This document shows, piece after piece, positions 25,391 through 34,062 of a stretch of DNA of 64,000 bases. This DNA is from Dyella acidisoli. Lineage in GTDB: Bacteria > Pseudomonadota > Gammaproteobacteria > Xanthomonadales > Rhodanobacteraceae. The notes beneath the pieces are model-generated. The model was not told where the DNA came from. It made no database searches and saw nothing but the letters and a program-made list of their open reading frames with translations. A program made the translations under genes and the position numbers. The stretch lies in NCBI RefSeq assembly GCF_030160295.1, contig NZ_BSOB01000006.1, positions 150,767 through 214,766 of the forward strand, written 5' to 3'. Position 1 is the first letter of the stretch. Each line of letters begins with the position of its first letter.

Positions 25391-25414
25391 GTTGGGATGC
25401 AAACCCAAACCTAC
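25387..25414. repeat. Short R2 palindrome supplying two stop codons
   Basis: GTAGGTTGGGATGC followed by AAACCCAAACCTAC, a compact form of R2. The TAG at 25388-25390 ends ychJ, and the CTA at 25411-25413 is the reverse-strand stop of the NRDE gene. Only 20 bases separate the two stops. Confidence 0.85.
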
Positions 25415-26172
25415 GTGCTGATCGACAGCTCGCTCTCGCCTTCGAAGTGTCCGTTCGGCCCGAAGCGGCGTTCGATGATCAGCCCCTTGCCGTCATAACC
25501 CATCGCCACGATGGTGCTGGCGCGCGTACCGTATGCTTCGCCGCGAATGAAAGCAGAAGACAGCCAGCGCTCGCGCTCCACTCCCACACCCGTATCGGGC
25601 AACAACTCATCCGGCGCTTGGCGCTCATCGGCCAGCGCACGGAACAGCGGCGCGAAATCCACTTCGTGACCCGCATCCATCCATGCCTGCAAGCGTTGCA
25701 TCAGCGCGCGCGTCTTGGGCCACGGCGTGTTGAAGTCGGCATTGGAAAGGCCATGCACGCCGGGATCGATAAGCTGCGCCCGCGATGAAGGCCGGTTGCT
25801 GATGTAAAAACCGTGCTCGACGTCGAAAGTAAGCAAGTTGAAGGGACGATAGCTGGATGCGGTGGCGACAAGTTTCTGCGCATGCTCCACCGCATCGTCG
25901 GTACCGGTGAGGTAATCGGTGGCAAGCAGTCCGCGCGACACGCCATGCTGCGGGTCGCGTGGGTCGCGCACGTTGGTGACCACACAGCATCGACCTGTCG
26001 GTGTAACGCCCAGCCAGGTGCCGCCTGCTTCGAGATCGCGTCCGCCGACAATCCGCGCATCGTTCCAGCGCGACAACGGTGCACTGGGCCGCGCATGAAA
26101 TTCATCGCGATTGCCAGCCAGCAATAAACGCCAGCGGGGATGTACTTGCCAAGCGAAGGTGATCAGGCACAT
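25411..26172 (-). CDS. NRDE family protein (TANGO2-like)
   Basis: A 253-residue protein that starts MCLITFAWQ and carries AGNRDEFHARP, the NRDE signature of the TANGO2/T10 family. The fold is related to Ntn hydrolases, and Cys2 is in the position of a possible nucleophile after removal of methionine. Eukaryotic TANGO2 has been linked to haem or lipid handling; the bacterial role is unsettled. The family GGTWLGVT block is present. I use the ATG at 26172; the upstream open frame to 26259 is only read-through of an R3 repeat. The stop is inside the R2 palindrome. Confidence 0.88.
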   Translation of the reverse strand: MCLITFAWQVHPRWRLLLAGNRDEFHARPSAPLSRWNDARIVGGRDLEAGGTWLGVTPTGRCCVVTNVRDPRDPQHGVSRGLLATDYLTGTDDAVEHAQKLVATASSYRPFNLLTFDVEHGFYISNRPSSRAQLIDPGVHGLSNADFNTPWPKTRALMQRLQAWMDAGHEVDFAPLFRALADERQAPDELLPDTGVGVERERWLSSAFIRGEAYGTRASTIVAMGYDGKGLIIERRFGPNGHFEGESELSIST

Positions 26173-26185
26173 GACGACACCATAA

Positions 26186-26222
26186 CTCCCTCTCCCCCTC
26201 GGGGAGAGGGTTGGGGTGAGGG
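26186..26222. repeat. C-rich palindromic repeat (family R3)
   Basis: CTCCCTCTCCCCCTCGGGGA stem followed by GAGGGTTGGGGTGAGG, directly upstream of the NRDE gene start. Confidence 0.82.
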
Positions 26223-26309
26223 GGCACGCTTGCCGTGGTGTACACACCTGACACCACAAGCGGCACTCATATTTTGCATGCTTGGAAGTGAGCTTGGTCG
26301 CAAGATTGT

Positions 26310-26345
26310 CCCCTCACCCTAGCCCTCTCCCCGTAGGGGAGAGGG
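26310..26345. repeat. R3 repeat overlapping the end of the methylglyoxal synthase gene
   Basis: CCCCTCACCCTAGCCCTCTC followed by CCCGTAGGGGAGAGGG. Read on the reverse strand it encodes the last residues (VPSPLRGEG) and the TAG stop (26319-26321) of the neighbouring gene. Confidence 0.85.
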
Positions 26346-27218
26346 AACCAAAGTCGCACGCTTTCGCGCAGCATCGGCCCAGCGTGCAGCAACGCGTGGC
26401 GATGTCATGCACACCGCACCGTCAGTCACCGTGGTTACCGCGCGTTCCAACAACTGGATATCGGCTTCGTGCTGGCGCGCGACGTGCGGGTCTTCAAAGA
26501 AAATGGCGCGCTGACAGCGCCGCTCCAGCACCAGATCGGCAATCTGCGCATCACCACCCATCGGTCCGCTTTGAAAGCGCTCCACCCAGTTCTCGCCTTG
26601 CGGCCACCCGCGACTCCACGCCAACTCGTTCAACTGCTGACCTGTCGTTCCCGTGGCGACGCGACGCGCAAAACGCGCAAGCACATCGAAGTGATCGGAT
26701 GCGTACGCCATCATCTGCGGCTTCATCGCATCATGTGCAATCAATGCAAGCGTGTGTGTTTCAAGCGCATGCAAATCATCGGCACCGGCGTCGGGCACCA
26801 TGCTGGCCTGGATACGCTCCATCTCGATCCAATCGCGCGCGGAGGCCACAGTGGAAATAAACGGCTTCTGGTGAATTACGCATTGGCGCTTCAACGCTAC
26901 CGCTTCGGGAAAGATGGACGACGGATCGACCGGGTCGATCAAATAAATCGCGCCATCCAACGTGCGGCCCGGCCCATGCATGCCGACTATCTCGGCCACC
27001 AGCTTCATGAGCCCGCCTTCGCGGCCATACGGATAGCGCGCCAGGCCGGGGTAATCGCTGAGATAACCGCTCCGCTCGATGGCGGCATGCGTACGTCCCA
27101 CCGCGTGCAGGTGCAGATTCAACTCACGAATGCCTTGCTCGCACGCACGCAACCAACGGAACAGCGCCGCGTCGTCGTGATCGTGATGAAGCGCGTTGGC
27201 GGCAAGACCCATCCGCAT
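26319..27218 (-). CDS. mgsA: Two-domain methylglyoxal synthase
   Basis: A 299-residue protein, about twice the usual 150. The C-terminal half (about 148-290) is a full methylglyoxal synthase, which turns dihydroxyacetone phosphate into methylglyoxal. It has ALIAHDAMK (catalytic His-Asp pair), ATGTTG (phosphate), SGPMGGDAQIADL (catalytic Asp), IFFEDP and the QHEAD site, all matching residues known in E. coli MgsA. The N-terminal half (1-140) aligns with the same fold: GREGGLMKLVAEIV, IYLIDPVDPSSIFPEAVALKR and FISTVASA. There the catalytic Asp of GGD is Leu and the HDPD-type histidine is lost. It looks like an internal duplication with one inactive copy. The last nine residues come from an R3 repeat. 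Confidence 0.87.
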   Translation of the reverse strand: MRMGLAANALHHDHDDAALFRWLRACEQGIRELNLHLHAVGRTHAAIERSGYLSDYPGLARYPYGREGGLMKLVAEIVGMHGPGRTLDGAIYLIDPVDPSSIFPEAVALKRQCVIHQKPFISTVASARDWIEMERIQASMVPDAGADDLHALETHTLALIAHDAMKPQMMAYASDHFDVLARFARRVATGTTGQQLNELAWSRGWPQGENWVERFQSGPMGGDAQIADLVLERRCQRAIFFEDPHVARQHEADIQLLERAVTTVTDGAVCMTSPRVAARWADAARKRATLVPSPLRGEG

Positions 27219-27393
27219 GTTGCTTTTCCCCTTGTTTGAAAGTTCAGCTAAAGAACCAGTGACACGCCCTGATGGACACCGGCACGCCGGCCAGGTCCAT
27301 CAACAAGGCACAGCCTACCGTATACCGTACGCGTCATAGCTGCATTGTCCATGACAACGCATATGCCATCTCGACTTAAGCAAGAAAAGAAAA

Positions 27394-27419
27394 AGGCGCG
27401 CCGATTAACCGGCGCGCCT
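27394..27419 (-). terminator. Rho-independent terminator of receptor 2
   Basis: AGGCGCGCCG-ATTAAC-CGGCGCGCCT hairpin; read on the reverse strand it is followed by a run of T (TTTTTCTTTTC). It lies 35 bases after the receptor stop. Confidence 0.88.
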
Positions 27420-27454
27420 CACGTAACACTTGGAAGATGTCTTGCCTGACAGCC

Positions 27455-30250
27455 TTAGAACTTCACCTTCACACCGACGTTCCAGAAGCGGCCGATGATG
27501 CCGGCGTAGTCGTAGGTAGGGTTGTAGAAATTAGCCGCATAGTTCAGCGGAGCAAGCGGCGGCTTGCGGTCCGTCACGTTGTCCACCGAGGCTGTGAGCG
27601 TGATGTGATCATTCAACTTGTAGCTGCCCACGAGATTGCCGTAGGTGAACGAGGACATCGTACAGTTGCCGGCCAGCGGCCCGCCGCCGGGACCTAGAGC
27701 ATCGAAGCATGCCGTGGTGCCGGTGACGTCCTGCGCCGACTCGTATTCCTTGCTGACGAAGTAGATCGTGCCCGTCAGGCTGAGCGGACCCCACTCGATG
27801 GTGTTTGCCCAGTTGCCACGAGTACGTGGCGTACCCGCACCGGAGGACAGGTTGAACGGACCCTGCGTACCGACGTAGCTCTGGATCTGCCCGGCGGAGT
27901 CCTGCTTCCACTGGAAGATCTGCGTGCCCTGCAGTTCGCTGATGTACGTGATGCCATTGCTGAACTGGAAGTGCACCTGCATGTCCAGATCGACACCCGT
28001 CGTCTCCAGCCAATTACCGTTGACGTAATCGGCACCCACGAAGATCGGACGCAGCGGCGCAGTCGGATGCGCCGGATCGGGTATATCGAAGGTCATCGTG
28101 TAGCCCGGCAATACCGTGCCGGTGTTGTAATAGTTCAACAACGCAACACCCGGGTTCGCCGGCACGATCACGTTGCTCTTCCTGATGTTGTAATAGTCGA
28201 TCGAAGCGTTGAACCAGCTGACCGGTTGCACTACTACACCGAAGGTGAAGCTCCGCGATTTCTCAGGCTTCAGGTTGGGATTACCCGAGCTGCCCTCTTC
28301 GAGCGCGTAGGGCACAGTCACGTAATTCGAATTGCCGTGCGCTGCCAGGAACGACGCCGGTGCACCCTGACCCGCGACCGAATTGGCGACGAAGCCTGCA
28401 CTGAAGCTGCCGGGGCCCTCGCCAAATTGCGGAGCGCGGAATCCCTTCGAGTAAGTAGCACGCAGCGCGACCCAATCCAGCGGCTTCCACTTCAGGCCGA
28501 CTTTTGGCGAGAAATTGTTGCCGACACGCGGGTAATGGTCGAAGCGGCCAGAGACGTCGACTTCCAGACTCTCCAGCAGCGGCGCATCGAACTCGGTGTA
28601 CATACCGCTTACGTTACGAGAGCCGGTAATGAAGGTGTTACCCAACCCTTGATAGATACCGCCCGGATTGAGCTGCTCCTGTAGCTGTCCTTCATGACGG
28701 AACTGGAGACCGGCAGCGAAGCCCGTTGGGCCACCTGGCAAGTCGAACAGTTGACGGTTCACAGTGAAGTCGAACACGTCCATGTCCGAGTGATTTTGTG
28801 CGATATCGGGTGGCGCAATCTGATTGCGAATGGCCGCACTGTTTGCCGACGGATTGACGAAGTTGTACGTGCCGTTCGCAACGGCGTTGAGCAAGGCCTG
28901 ATAGCTGAGAAAGCCCAGGTTTTCGTAGCCCTGCCACTCATGGTTGCCCACTACCGACGCTTCGTAATTCCAGTCGCCGAAGGTGCCTTGTATATCGAGT
29001 ACGGCGCGCAGGTTATGGGTGTCGACGTTTGTTCCGCCCGGAATATCACCGAACAAATAGTTGATGTACGCATACTGGCCCGGGAACGGGTTGGACGGAT
29101 TTCCAGGCGGCAACTGAATGTTGTCGGTGTTGTTCGGTACGCTGGATTGGATCTGAGGCGGCGTCCCAAGCTCATGAACCACGGACTGGTAATAGCTCAC
29201 CGCGGCATAGGCCTTGGTGGTGTCGTTGAACTTGTAAGTGAAGCGGCCATAGAGGCCATCCTTGTTCGAGTACTGCTGTGCATGTCCGTATTGATAGGCG
29301 GCATCTTGTGCGCAGTACGAGCCCGCGGCATTCGTCTCGAGCTGGGTACCGCCGGTGCAAGGACCCAGCGGCTGGCTTGGGCCGGTAGCCGCACCGCCTG
29401 GAGTCGGCCCGGCCGGTGTTACGGAGCCGACCGAGGAACCGTTGAAGTTCGCCGGATTGCCGATGCGAAGATCCGGGCCGCCGATGGAGGTGAGATTCGT
29501 GCTGTTGAAGGGAAAGCTGCGATCCTTCAAGGGAATCGCCTGATCCTGCTCCCATTCCGCGCTGAAGTAGGCGTTGTAGCGATCCGTGTTCAAATCACCG
29601 TAACCCGCCACCAATGACGCATGTTTGTGGAAGCCGCCACCGTGCTGCGAATTGCCGACTTCAGCCGTGCCTTCCACGCCCTGGAATGTAGGCTTGAGAA
29701 TGATGTTGACCACGCCGGCGATCGCGTCGGAACCATAGATCGACGAGGCGCCATCTTTCAGTACTTCGATGCGCTCGATGGCAGCCAGCGGAAGCGTCTG
29801 CAGGTCGACGAACGAACGAATGCCGTCGTCCACCAGCGGGTAGCTTGCCGAACGCTTGCCATCGACCAGTACCAGTGTTGAGTTCACCGTCAGGCCGCGC
29901 AGCGCGACACCCGAAGAACCTGTCGCGAAGCCGGCATAAAACGCGGGCGGGATGGTACCGCTGTTGTCAGCGGAAATCGCACGCACCACATCGGATACGT
30001 TGGTGAAACCGGAACGTGCAATGTCCTGCGCAGTAATCACCGTGACGGGTGATGGTGTTTCAGTATCGACGCGTGGCAACGCAGAACCCGTAACGGTGAT
30101 GGTCTGCAATTGCTTTGCGCTGGATGGCGCGGGTTGCTGTGATTGTGCAGATTGCTGGTCTTGCGGGGCAGTGCTTTGTGCAAAAACCGCTCCGGAAGCA
30201 GGCGCTAGCAACAAACCTGCAAGCGAAAGCGCAAGTTGATTACGTTTCAT
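27455..30250 (-). CDS. TonB-dependent outer-membrane receptor 2
   Basis: A 931-residue receptor with a signal peptide (about 1-25, ending FAQS), a linker rich in Gln/Ala/Pro, and the TonB box-like block LQTITVTGSALPRVDTETPS. The plug (about 50-190) has GVALRGLTVNSTLVLVDGKR and SSIYGSDAIAGVVNIILK, and the barrel ends in the expected aromatic VKVKF. It is a close paralogue of receptor 3 just upstream, from start to end. The ATG at 30250 follows GGAGGGG by six bases; a TTG five codons earlier would swallow that Shine-Dalgarno. The substrate is unknown; large Xanthomonadales receptors of this form are often tied to plant or polymer-derived carbohydrates. Confidence 0.93.
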   Translation of the reverse strand: MKRNQLALSLAGLLLAPASGAVFAQSTAPQDQQSAQSQQPAPSSAKQLQTITVTGSALPRVDTETPSPVTVITAQDIARSGFTNVSDVVRAISADNSGTIPPAFYAGFATGSSGVALRGLTVNSTLVLVDGKRSASYPLVDDGIRSFVDLQTLPLAAIERIEVLKDGASSIYGSDAIAGVVNIILKPTFQGVEGTAEVGNSQHGGGFHKHASLVAGYGDLNTDRYNAYFSAEWEQDQAIPLKDRSFPFNSTNLTSIGGPDLRIGNPANFNGSSVGSVTPAGPTPGGAATGPSQPLGPCTGGTQLETNAAGSYCAQDAAYQYGHAQQYSNKDGLYGRFTYKFNDTTKAYAAVSYYQSVVHELGTPPQIQSSVPNNTDNIQLPPGNPSNPFPGQYAYINYLFGDIPGGTNVDTHNLRAVLDIQGTFGDWNYEASVVGNHEWQGYENLGFLSYQALLNAVANGTYNFVNPSANSAAIRNQIAPPDIAQNHSDMDVFDFTVNRQLFDLPGGPTGFAAGLQFRHEGQLQEQLNPGGIYQGLGNTFITGSRNVSGMYTEFDAPLLESLEVDVSGRFDHYPRVGNNFSPKVGLKWKPLDWVALRATYSKGFRAPQFGEGPGSFSAGFVANSVAGQGAPASFLAAHGNSNYVTVPYALEEGSSGNPNLKPEKSRSFTFGVVVQPVSWFNASIDYYNIRKSNVIVPANPGVALLNYYNTGTVLPGYTMTFDIPDPAHPTAPLRPIFVGADYVNGNWLETTGVDLDMQVHFQFSNGITYISELQGTQIFQWKQDSAGQIQSYVGTQGPFNLSSGAGTPRTRGNWANTIEWGPLSLTGTIYFVSKEYESAQDVTGTTACFDALGPGGGPLAGNCTMSSFTYGNLVGSYKLNDHITLTASVDNVTDRKPPLAPLNYAANFYNPTYDYAGIIGRFWNVGVKVKF

Positions 30251-30372
30251 TTGGAACCCCTCCAAGGTTTAACCGGTTATATGGGTGTAACCGCTTGTGA
30301 GTTGCCCAATCGATCCGCTGGATGACAAGTAGTAAGGAATCCCTCCAGACCCCGAGCCGGATCTACCACAGT

Positions 30373-30410
30373 AAGGCTTTATGGACAAGCCATTAACAAT
30401 GGCAATTATT
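30373..30410 (-). promoter_or_regulatory. Block shared with the receptor 3 upstream region
   Basis: AAGGCTTTATGGACAAGCCA followed by TTAACAATGGCAATTATT aligns with 33548-33584 (GACAAG, CTTAACA, TTATT at matching spacing). It lies about 125-160 bases before the ATG. It may be a promoter or operator kept after duplication; the exact -35/-10 is not clear. Confidence 0.4.
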
Positions 30411-30589
30411 TACGAAACCGCTTTGCAGAAATGCCGATATTTCTTGGAAAGATGAGCACAACTGCCTATCTGTGGCCGCTTAAACGATTACAAAGCGGCG
30501 TCGTTTTTGCGTAATTACTTACGAATTCACTTAATTTTGAAGTGATATAACGCGTTTCAACAGTCAGCTAACTTTTCACCTTCGCAAAA

Positions 30590-30623
30590 ATAACGGCGCG
30601 TCGAAAACGACGCGCCGTTATTG
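30590..30623 (-). terminator. Rho-independent terminator of receptor 3
   Basis: Perfect 15-base stem AATAACGGCGCGTCG / CGACGCGCCGTTATT with an AAAA loop, 66 bases beyond the receptor 3 stop on the reverse strand. Confidence 0.88.
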
Positions 30624-30688
30624 AAAACAACAATCCGGTTTAGTCGTGATGCATGACGCGGATAACGTCATGCATCACGTTTCGGATC

Positions 30689-33436
30689 TTAGAACTTCAC
30701 CTTCACGCCAACATTCCAGAAACGACCGATAACACCAGACTGCGTGTAGGTCGGGTTGTAGTTGTTGCCGGCGTAGTTGGCCGGATCGAACGGTGCCTTG
30801 CGATCAAACACGTTCATCAACGAAGCAGTCACAGCGATGTGCTCGTTGATGTCATAGCTGCCAGTGAGGTCGAAGTCGTAGAACGAACCGACGTGGCAGC
30901 TCCCCGGCTGGAACGCGGTACCGGCGCCGTTGAGGGTCAAGCAGGAGCCCGGACCCACACCAACGTCTTCGGCGATTTCCTGGTAACCGCTGGTGTAGTA
31001 CAGCGTGCCGGTCACGGTCAGCGGTCCGTACATGACGGTGTTGGACCACGAACCCTTGTTGCGCGGCGTACCTGCGCCGGACGACAGGTTGTACGGCCCC
31101 TGCGTACCAACGTAGCTCTGCACGATACCGCCCGGCAGGATCATCTTCCATTCGAAGATCTGCGTGCCCTGCAGCTCGCTGATGTACTTCACGCTGCCGA
31201 AGTCCCAATGACCCTGGATATCCACATCCACGCCAGTGGTCTTGAGCGAGTTGGCGTTGGTGTACTCACCCGTAAGCAAGGCTGGACGCGCCAGTGCGGT
31301 CGGGTGTTGCGGATCAGCCAAGTCTGGCGTAATCGTCACGCCCGGCACAGTGCCACCGTTGGCCCAGTAGGCGGCGAGCGCGCTACCGTAGTCAGGCGTA
31401 ACAATGACGTTGCTCTTGCGGATGTTGTAGTAGTCCACCGAGGCATTCAGCCAGCTGGTCGGCTGCACGACCACGCCGAAGGTAAAGCTGTTCGCTTTTT
31501 CCGGCTTGATGTTGCGATTGGCCAGCGTGTACTCGGAGATCGCGTACGGCGAGGAACTGTAAGCGTTGCCGCCATGCAGTGCCTGGAAGCTAGCCGGCGG
31601 CGTGACGGTGACGAAACCCTGCGCGGAGCTGGAACCGTTTTCGGCGAAGCTCGGTGCACGGAAGCCCTTCGAGTACGTACCGCGAACCGCAACCCAGTCC
31701 AACGGCTTCCACTTCAGGCCAATCTTCGGCGAGAAGTTGTTGCCCACGTCGGAGTAATGGTCAAAGCGGCCGGAGACGTCAGCTTCCAGTGACTCCAGCA
31801 GCGGCAAGTCGAACTCGCCATACACACCGGCAACGTCGCGGCTGCCCTTGGTCGTGGCATTGCCCAGGCCCTGGAATTCGAAGTTCGGGTTGAGCGTCGG
31901 GTCATTCTGCGCTTCGTGGCGCACCTGCGCACCCACGGCCAGACCGGCTGAGCCGCCCGGCAGATCAAACAGGCTGCGGCTGGCATTGAAGTCCAGCGAA
32001 TCCAGGTCGGACGTGGACGTCTTGGCATAGCCCGGCGCCAGCGACGCGCGCACAGCCGCCGAATTCGACGACGGATTGGCGAAGTTGTAGGTGCCGTTGT
32101 TGATCGCGTTGACCAGCGCCTGATAGTTGATGAAACCGAACTGGTTTGTATCAAGCGAGGTATGGTTGATCACCGCAGTGGTGTTGTAGTTCCACTCACC
32201 GATGGTGCCCTGGACACCACCCACCAAGCGCATGTTGTGATTGGTGTAGTTGTTACCCTGCGGAATGTCGCCGAACGCGTAGTTGATCGGCGCAGGCGCA
32301 TTGAACGGGTTGGACGGATTGCCCACCGGCAACGTGATGTTGGTCGTGTTGACTGGCGTGGTGACCTGAATCTGCGCCGGCGTGTTCACCGACCAGGTCT
32401 TGGACTGCATGTAGCTGGCCGACAGGTAGGCCTTGGTGGTGTCGTTGATCTTCACCGTGATGCGGCCGTAGATGCCGCCCTGCTCCATCTGCGGAGCCAC
32501 CAGCGTGTACTGATTGATCAGATCCTGGTAGCAATAGCTGCCGGCGCTGCTGGTGACCAGCTGGGTACCGGGCGTGCAGTTGCGTAGCGGCTGCAGCAGG
32601 CCAGTGGCCGGGTTGGTGATCGAACCTACCGTGGAGCCAACGTTGTTACCCGGCACGCCCGGATTCGGACCACCGATCGAGCTGAGATTGTTGGTGTTGT
32701 AAGGGAACTCGCGATCACGACTCCAGATCGGGTTGTCCTTCTCGTACTGCACGCTGAAGTAAGCGTTGTAGCGATCCTTGTCCAGATCGCCAGCACCGGC
32801 CAGGAAGGTGGCCTTCTTGGTGAAGCCACCGCCATGCTGCGAGTTGCCGACGTCGGCCGTGCCCTCGATGCCCTTGAAGTTGGGACGCAGGATGATGTTG
32901 ACCACGCCCGCGATTGCGTCAGCGCCGTACAGGGACGAAGCACCGTCCTTCAGCACTTCGATACGCTCGACGGCTGCGAGCGGAATGGTGTTGAGGTCGA
33001 CGAAGGAGCGCTGACCGTCATCCGACACCGCATAGTTGGCGGCACGCTGACCATCGATCAGCACCAGGGTCGAGTTCACGGTGAGGCCGCGCAGCGCCAC
33101 ACCCGAAGAACCGGCCGCAAAGCCAGCGGTGAAAGCGTTGGGGATCGAACCGGAGTTGTCCGCCGAGATCGAGCGAACCACATCGGAGATGGTGGTGTAA
33201 CCGCTACGTGCGATCTGCTGTGCAGTAATCACGGTCACCGGCGACGGCGTTTCCGTGTCCACGCGCGGCAGTGCCGAACCGGTCACCGTAATGGTCTGCA
33301 GTTGCTTGGCGTTACCCTGGCTCGGGGCAGCCTGGGATTGATCCTGCGTAGCCGGGGCGCTCTGGGCAAAAGAGGTTCCGGCAATCGGGGCAAGCAGAAG
33401 GCCCGCCAACGAAAGCGCAAGCTTATTACGAGTCAT
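30689..33436 (-). CDS. TonB-dependent outer-membrane receptor 3
   Basis: A 915-residue paralogue of receptor 2. The signal peptide MTRNKLALSLAGLLLAP (cleavage near FAQS), the block LQTITVTGSALPRVDTETPS and the C-terminal GRFWNVGVKVKF are nearly the same in both. The plug has SSLYGADAIAGVVNIILRP. Differences cluster in extracellular loops, which suggests divergence in the ligand. It lies directly upstream of receptor 2 on the same strand but has its own terminator and promoter region, so each is probably transcribed alone. No TonB, ExbB or inner-membrane transporter gene is nearby. Confidence 0.93.
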   Translation of the reverse strand: MTRNKLALSLAGLLLAPIAGTSFAQSAPATQDQSQAAPSQGNAKQLQTITVTGSALPRVDTETPSPVTVITAQQIARSGYTTISDVVRSISADNSGSIPNAFTAGFAAGSSGVALRGLTVNSTLVLIDGQRAANYAVSDDGQRSFVDLNTIPLAAVERIEVLKDGASSLYGADAIAGVVNIILRPNFKGIEGTADVGNSQHGGGFTKKATFLAGAGDLDKDRYNAYFSVQYEKDNPIWSRDREFPYNTNNLSSIGGPNPGVPGNNVGSTVGSITNPATGLLQPLRNCTPGTQLVTSSAGSYCYQDLINQYTLVAPQMEQGGIYGRITVKINDTTKAYLSASYMQSKTWSVNTPAQIQVTTPVNTTNITLPVGNPSNPFNAPAPINYAFGDIPQGNNYTNHNMRLVGGVQGTIGEWNYNTTAVINHTSLDTNQFGFINYQALVNAINNGTYNFANPSSNSAAVRASLAPGYAKTSTSDLDSLDFNASRSLFDLPGGSAGLAVGAQVRHEAQNDPTLNPNFEFQGLGNATTKGSRDVAGVYGEFDLPLLESLEADVSGRFDHYSDVGNNFSPKIGLKWKPLDWVAVRGTYSKGFRAPSFAENGSSSAQGFVTVTPPASFQALHGGNAYSSSPYAISEYTLANRNIKPEKANSFTFGVVVQPTSWLNASVDYYNIRKSNVIVTPDYGSALAAYWANGGTVPGVTITPDLADPQHPTALARPALLTGEYTNANSLKTTGVDVDIQGHWDFGSVKYISELQGTQIFEWKMILPGGIVQSYVGTQGPYNLSSGAGTPRNKGSWSNTVMYGPLTVTGTLYYTSGYQEIAEDVGVGPGSCLTLNGAGTAFQPGSCHVGSFYDFDLTGSYDINEHIAVTASLMNVFDRKAPFDPANYAGNNYNPTYTQSGVIGRFWNVGVKVKF

Positions 33437-33547
33437 TTTTCATACCCTCCAAGGTACAGCTGATTGTGATTCGCCCAACTAGGGGTTGTTGCGGGTAGGG
33501 GGAAGTTGGGCGTGTGGGGACACGACGCCGAAGTCTTCCACACCCTT

Positions 33548-33584
33548 TAGCCTTCAGACAAGTCCTTAACATTGCGAAAGTTAT
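33548..33584 (-). promoter_or_regulatory. Block shared with the receptor 2 upstream region
   Basis: TAGCCTTCAGACAAGTCCTT followed by AACATTGCGAAAGTTATT aligns with 30373-30410 upstream of the paralogue. It lies about 110-150 bases before the receptor 3 ATG. Confidence 0.4.
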
Positions 33585-33952
33585 TGCGATGCCGGTGGCC
33601 GGCATTGATCGCAAAAATTTGCCAGCCTTTCCCCTGCTCGCCAACTACTCCCTCACGCGTTACGCATGAGCCAAACCGAGGGATACGCAAGATATTGCTT
33701 GTTCAAACAAGTATATGGATCGCCGTGCGGGTATACCCCTACACGCAAATATGGCCCTTAAAGACAAGCAAAAAGCAAAGCTTTTGCCCTGCATCAACAC
33801 AACTGTTGCGCGGTAGCGCCCCGAGCTAGTTCCGTCGATTTCGTAATTTCATGCAAAGACGTAGAACTCGTTCAAGCGTCAGGAAAGGCCCTTAGAAAAT
33901 TACGTAGCTGCCTATGTTTTCTCGCGGAAATGGACGAAGAACTCGTAAGTTC

Positions 33953-33981
33953 TTGACTGGCGCAATTTCTTCCGTTAAACA
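33953..33981 (+). promoter_or_regulatory. Possible promoter of receptor 4
   Basis: TTGACT (33953-33958), a 17-base spacer and TAAACA (33976-33981), about 80 bases before the receptor 4 ATG. The -35 is good, the -10 weak. Confidence 0.35.
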
Positions 33982-34062
33982 AAGATTAGCGGGCATGGCG
34001 GGGGAACCAATCAAATCCCATGCCCGAGCGCAGTAAAACCATTGTTATCGGGGAAAAAAGCT

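Larger units (their letters stand above)
30251..30688. other. 438-base gap between tandem receptor genes
   Basis: No gene. It contains the terminator of receptor 3 (30590-30623) and the promoter region of receptor 2. Within the latter, 30373-30410 resembles a block in the same place upstream of receptor 3. It is A+T rich compared with the genes. Confidence 0.6.
33437..34062. other. 626-base divergent gap between receptors 3 and 4
   Basis: No gene supported. It is the longest gene-free stretch and relatively A+T rich. It contains the shared block upstream of receptor 3, a perfect small hairpin AGAACT-CGTA-AGTTCT (33938-33953) and a promoter-like pair ahead of receptor 4. The many short palindromes suggest regulator sites, but none matches a motif I can name. 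Confidence 0.55.

Noticed and set aside
30251-30688. Fur box upstream of receptor 2
   Set aside because: CAATGGCAATTATT has partial similarity to one Fur half-site but no inverted partner at the right spacing.
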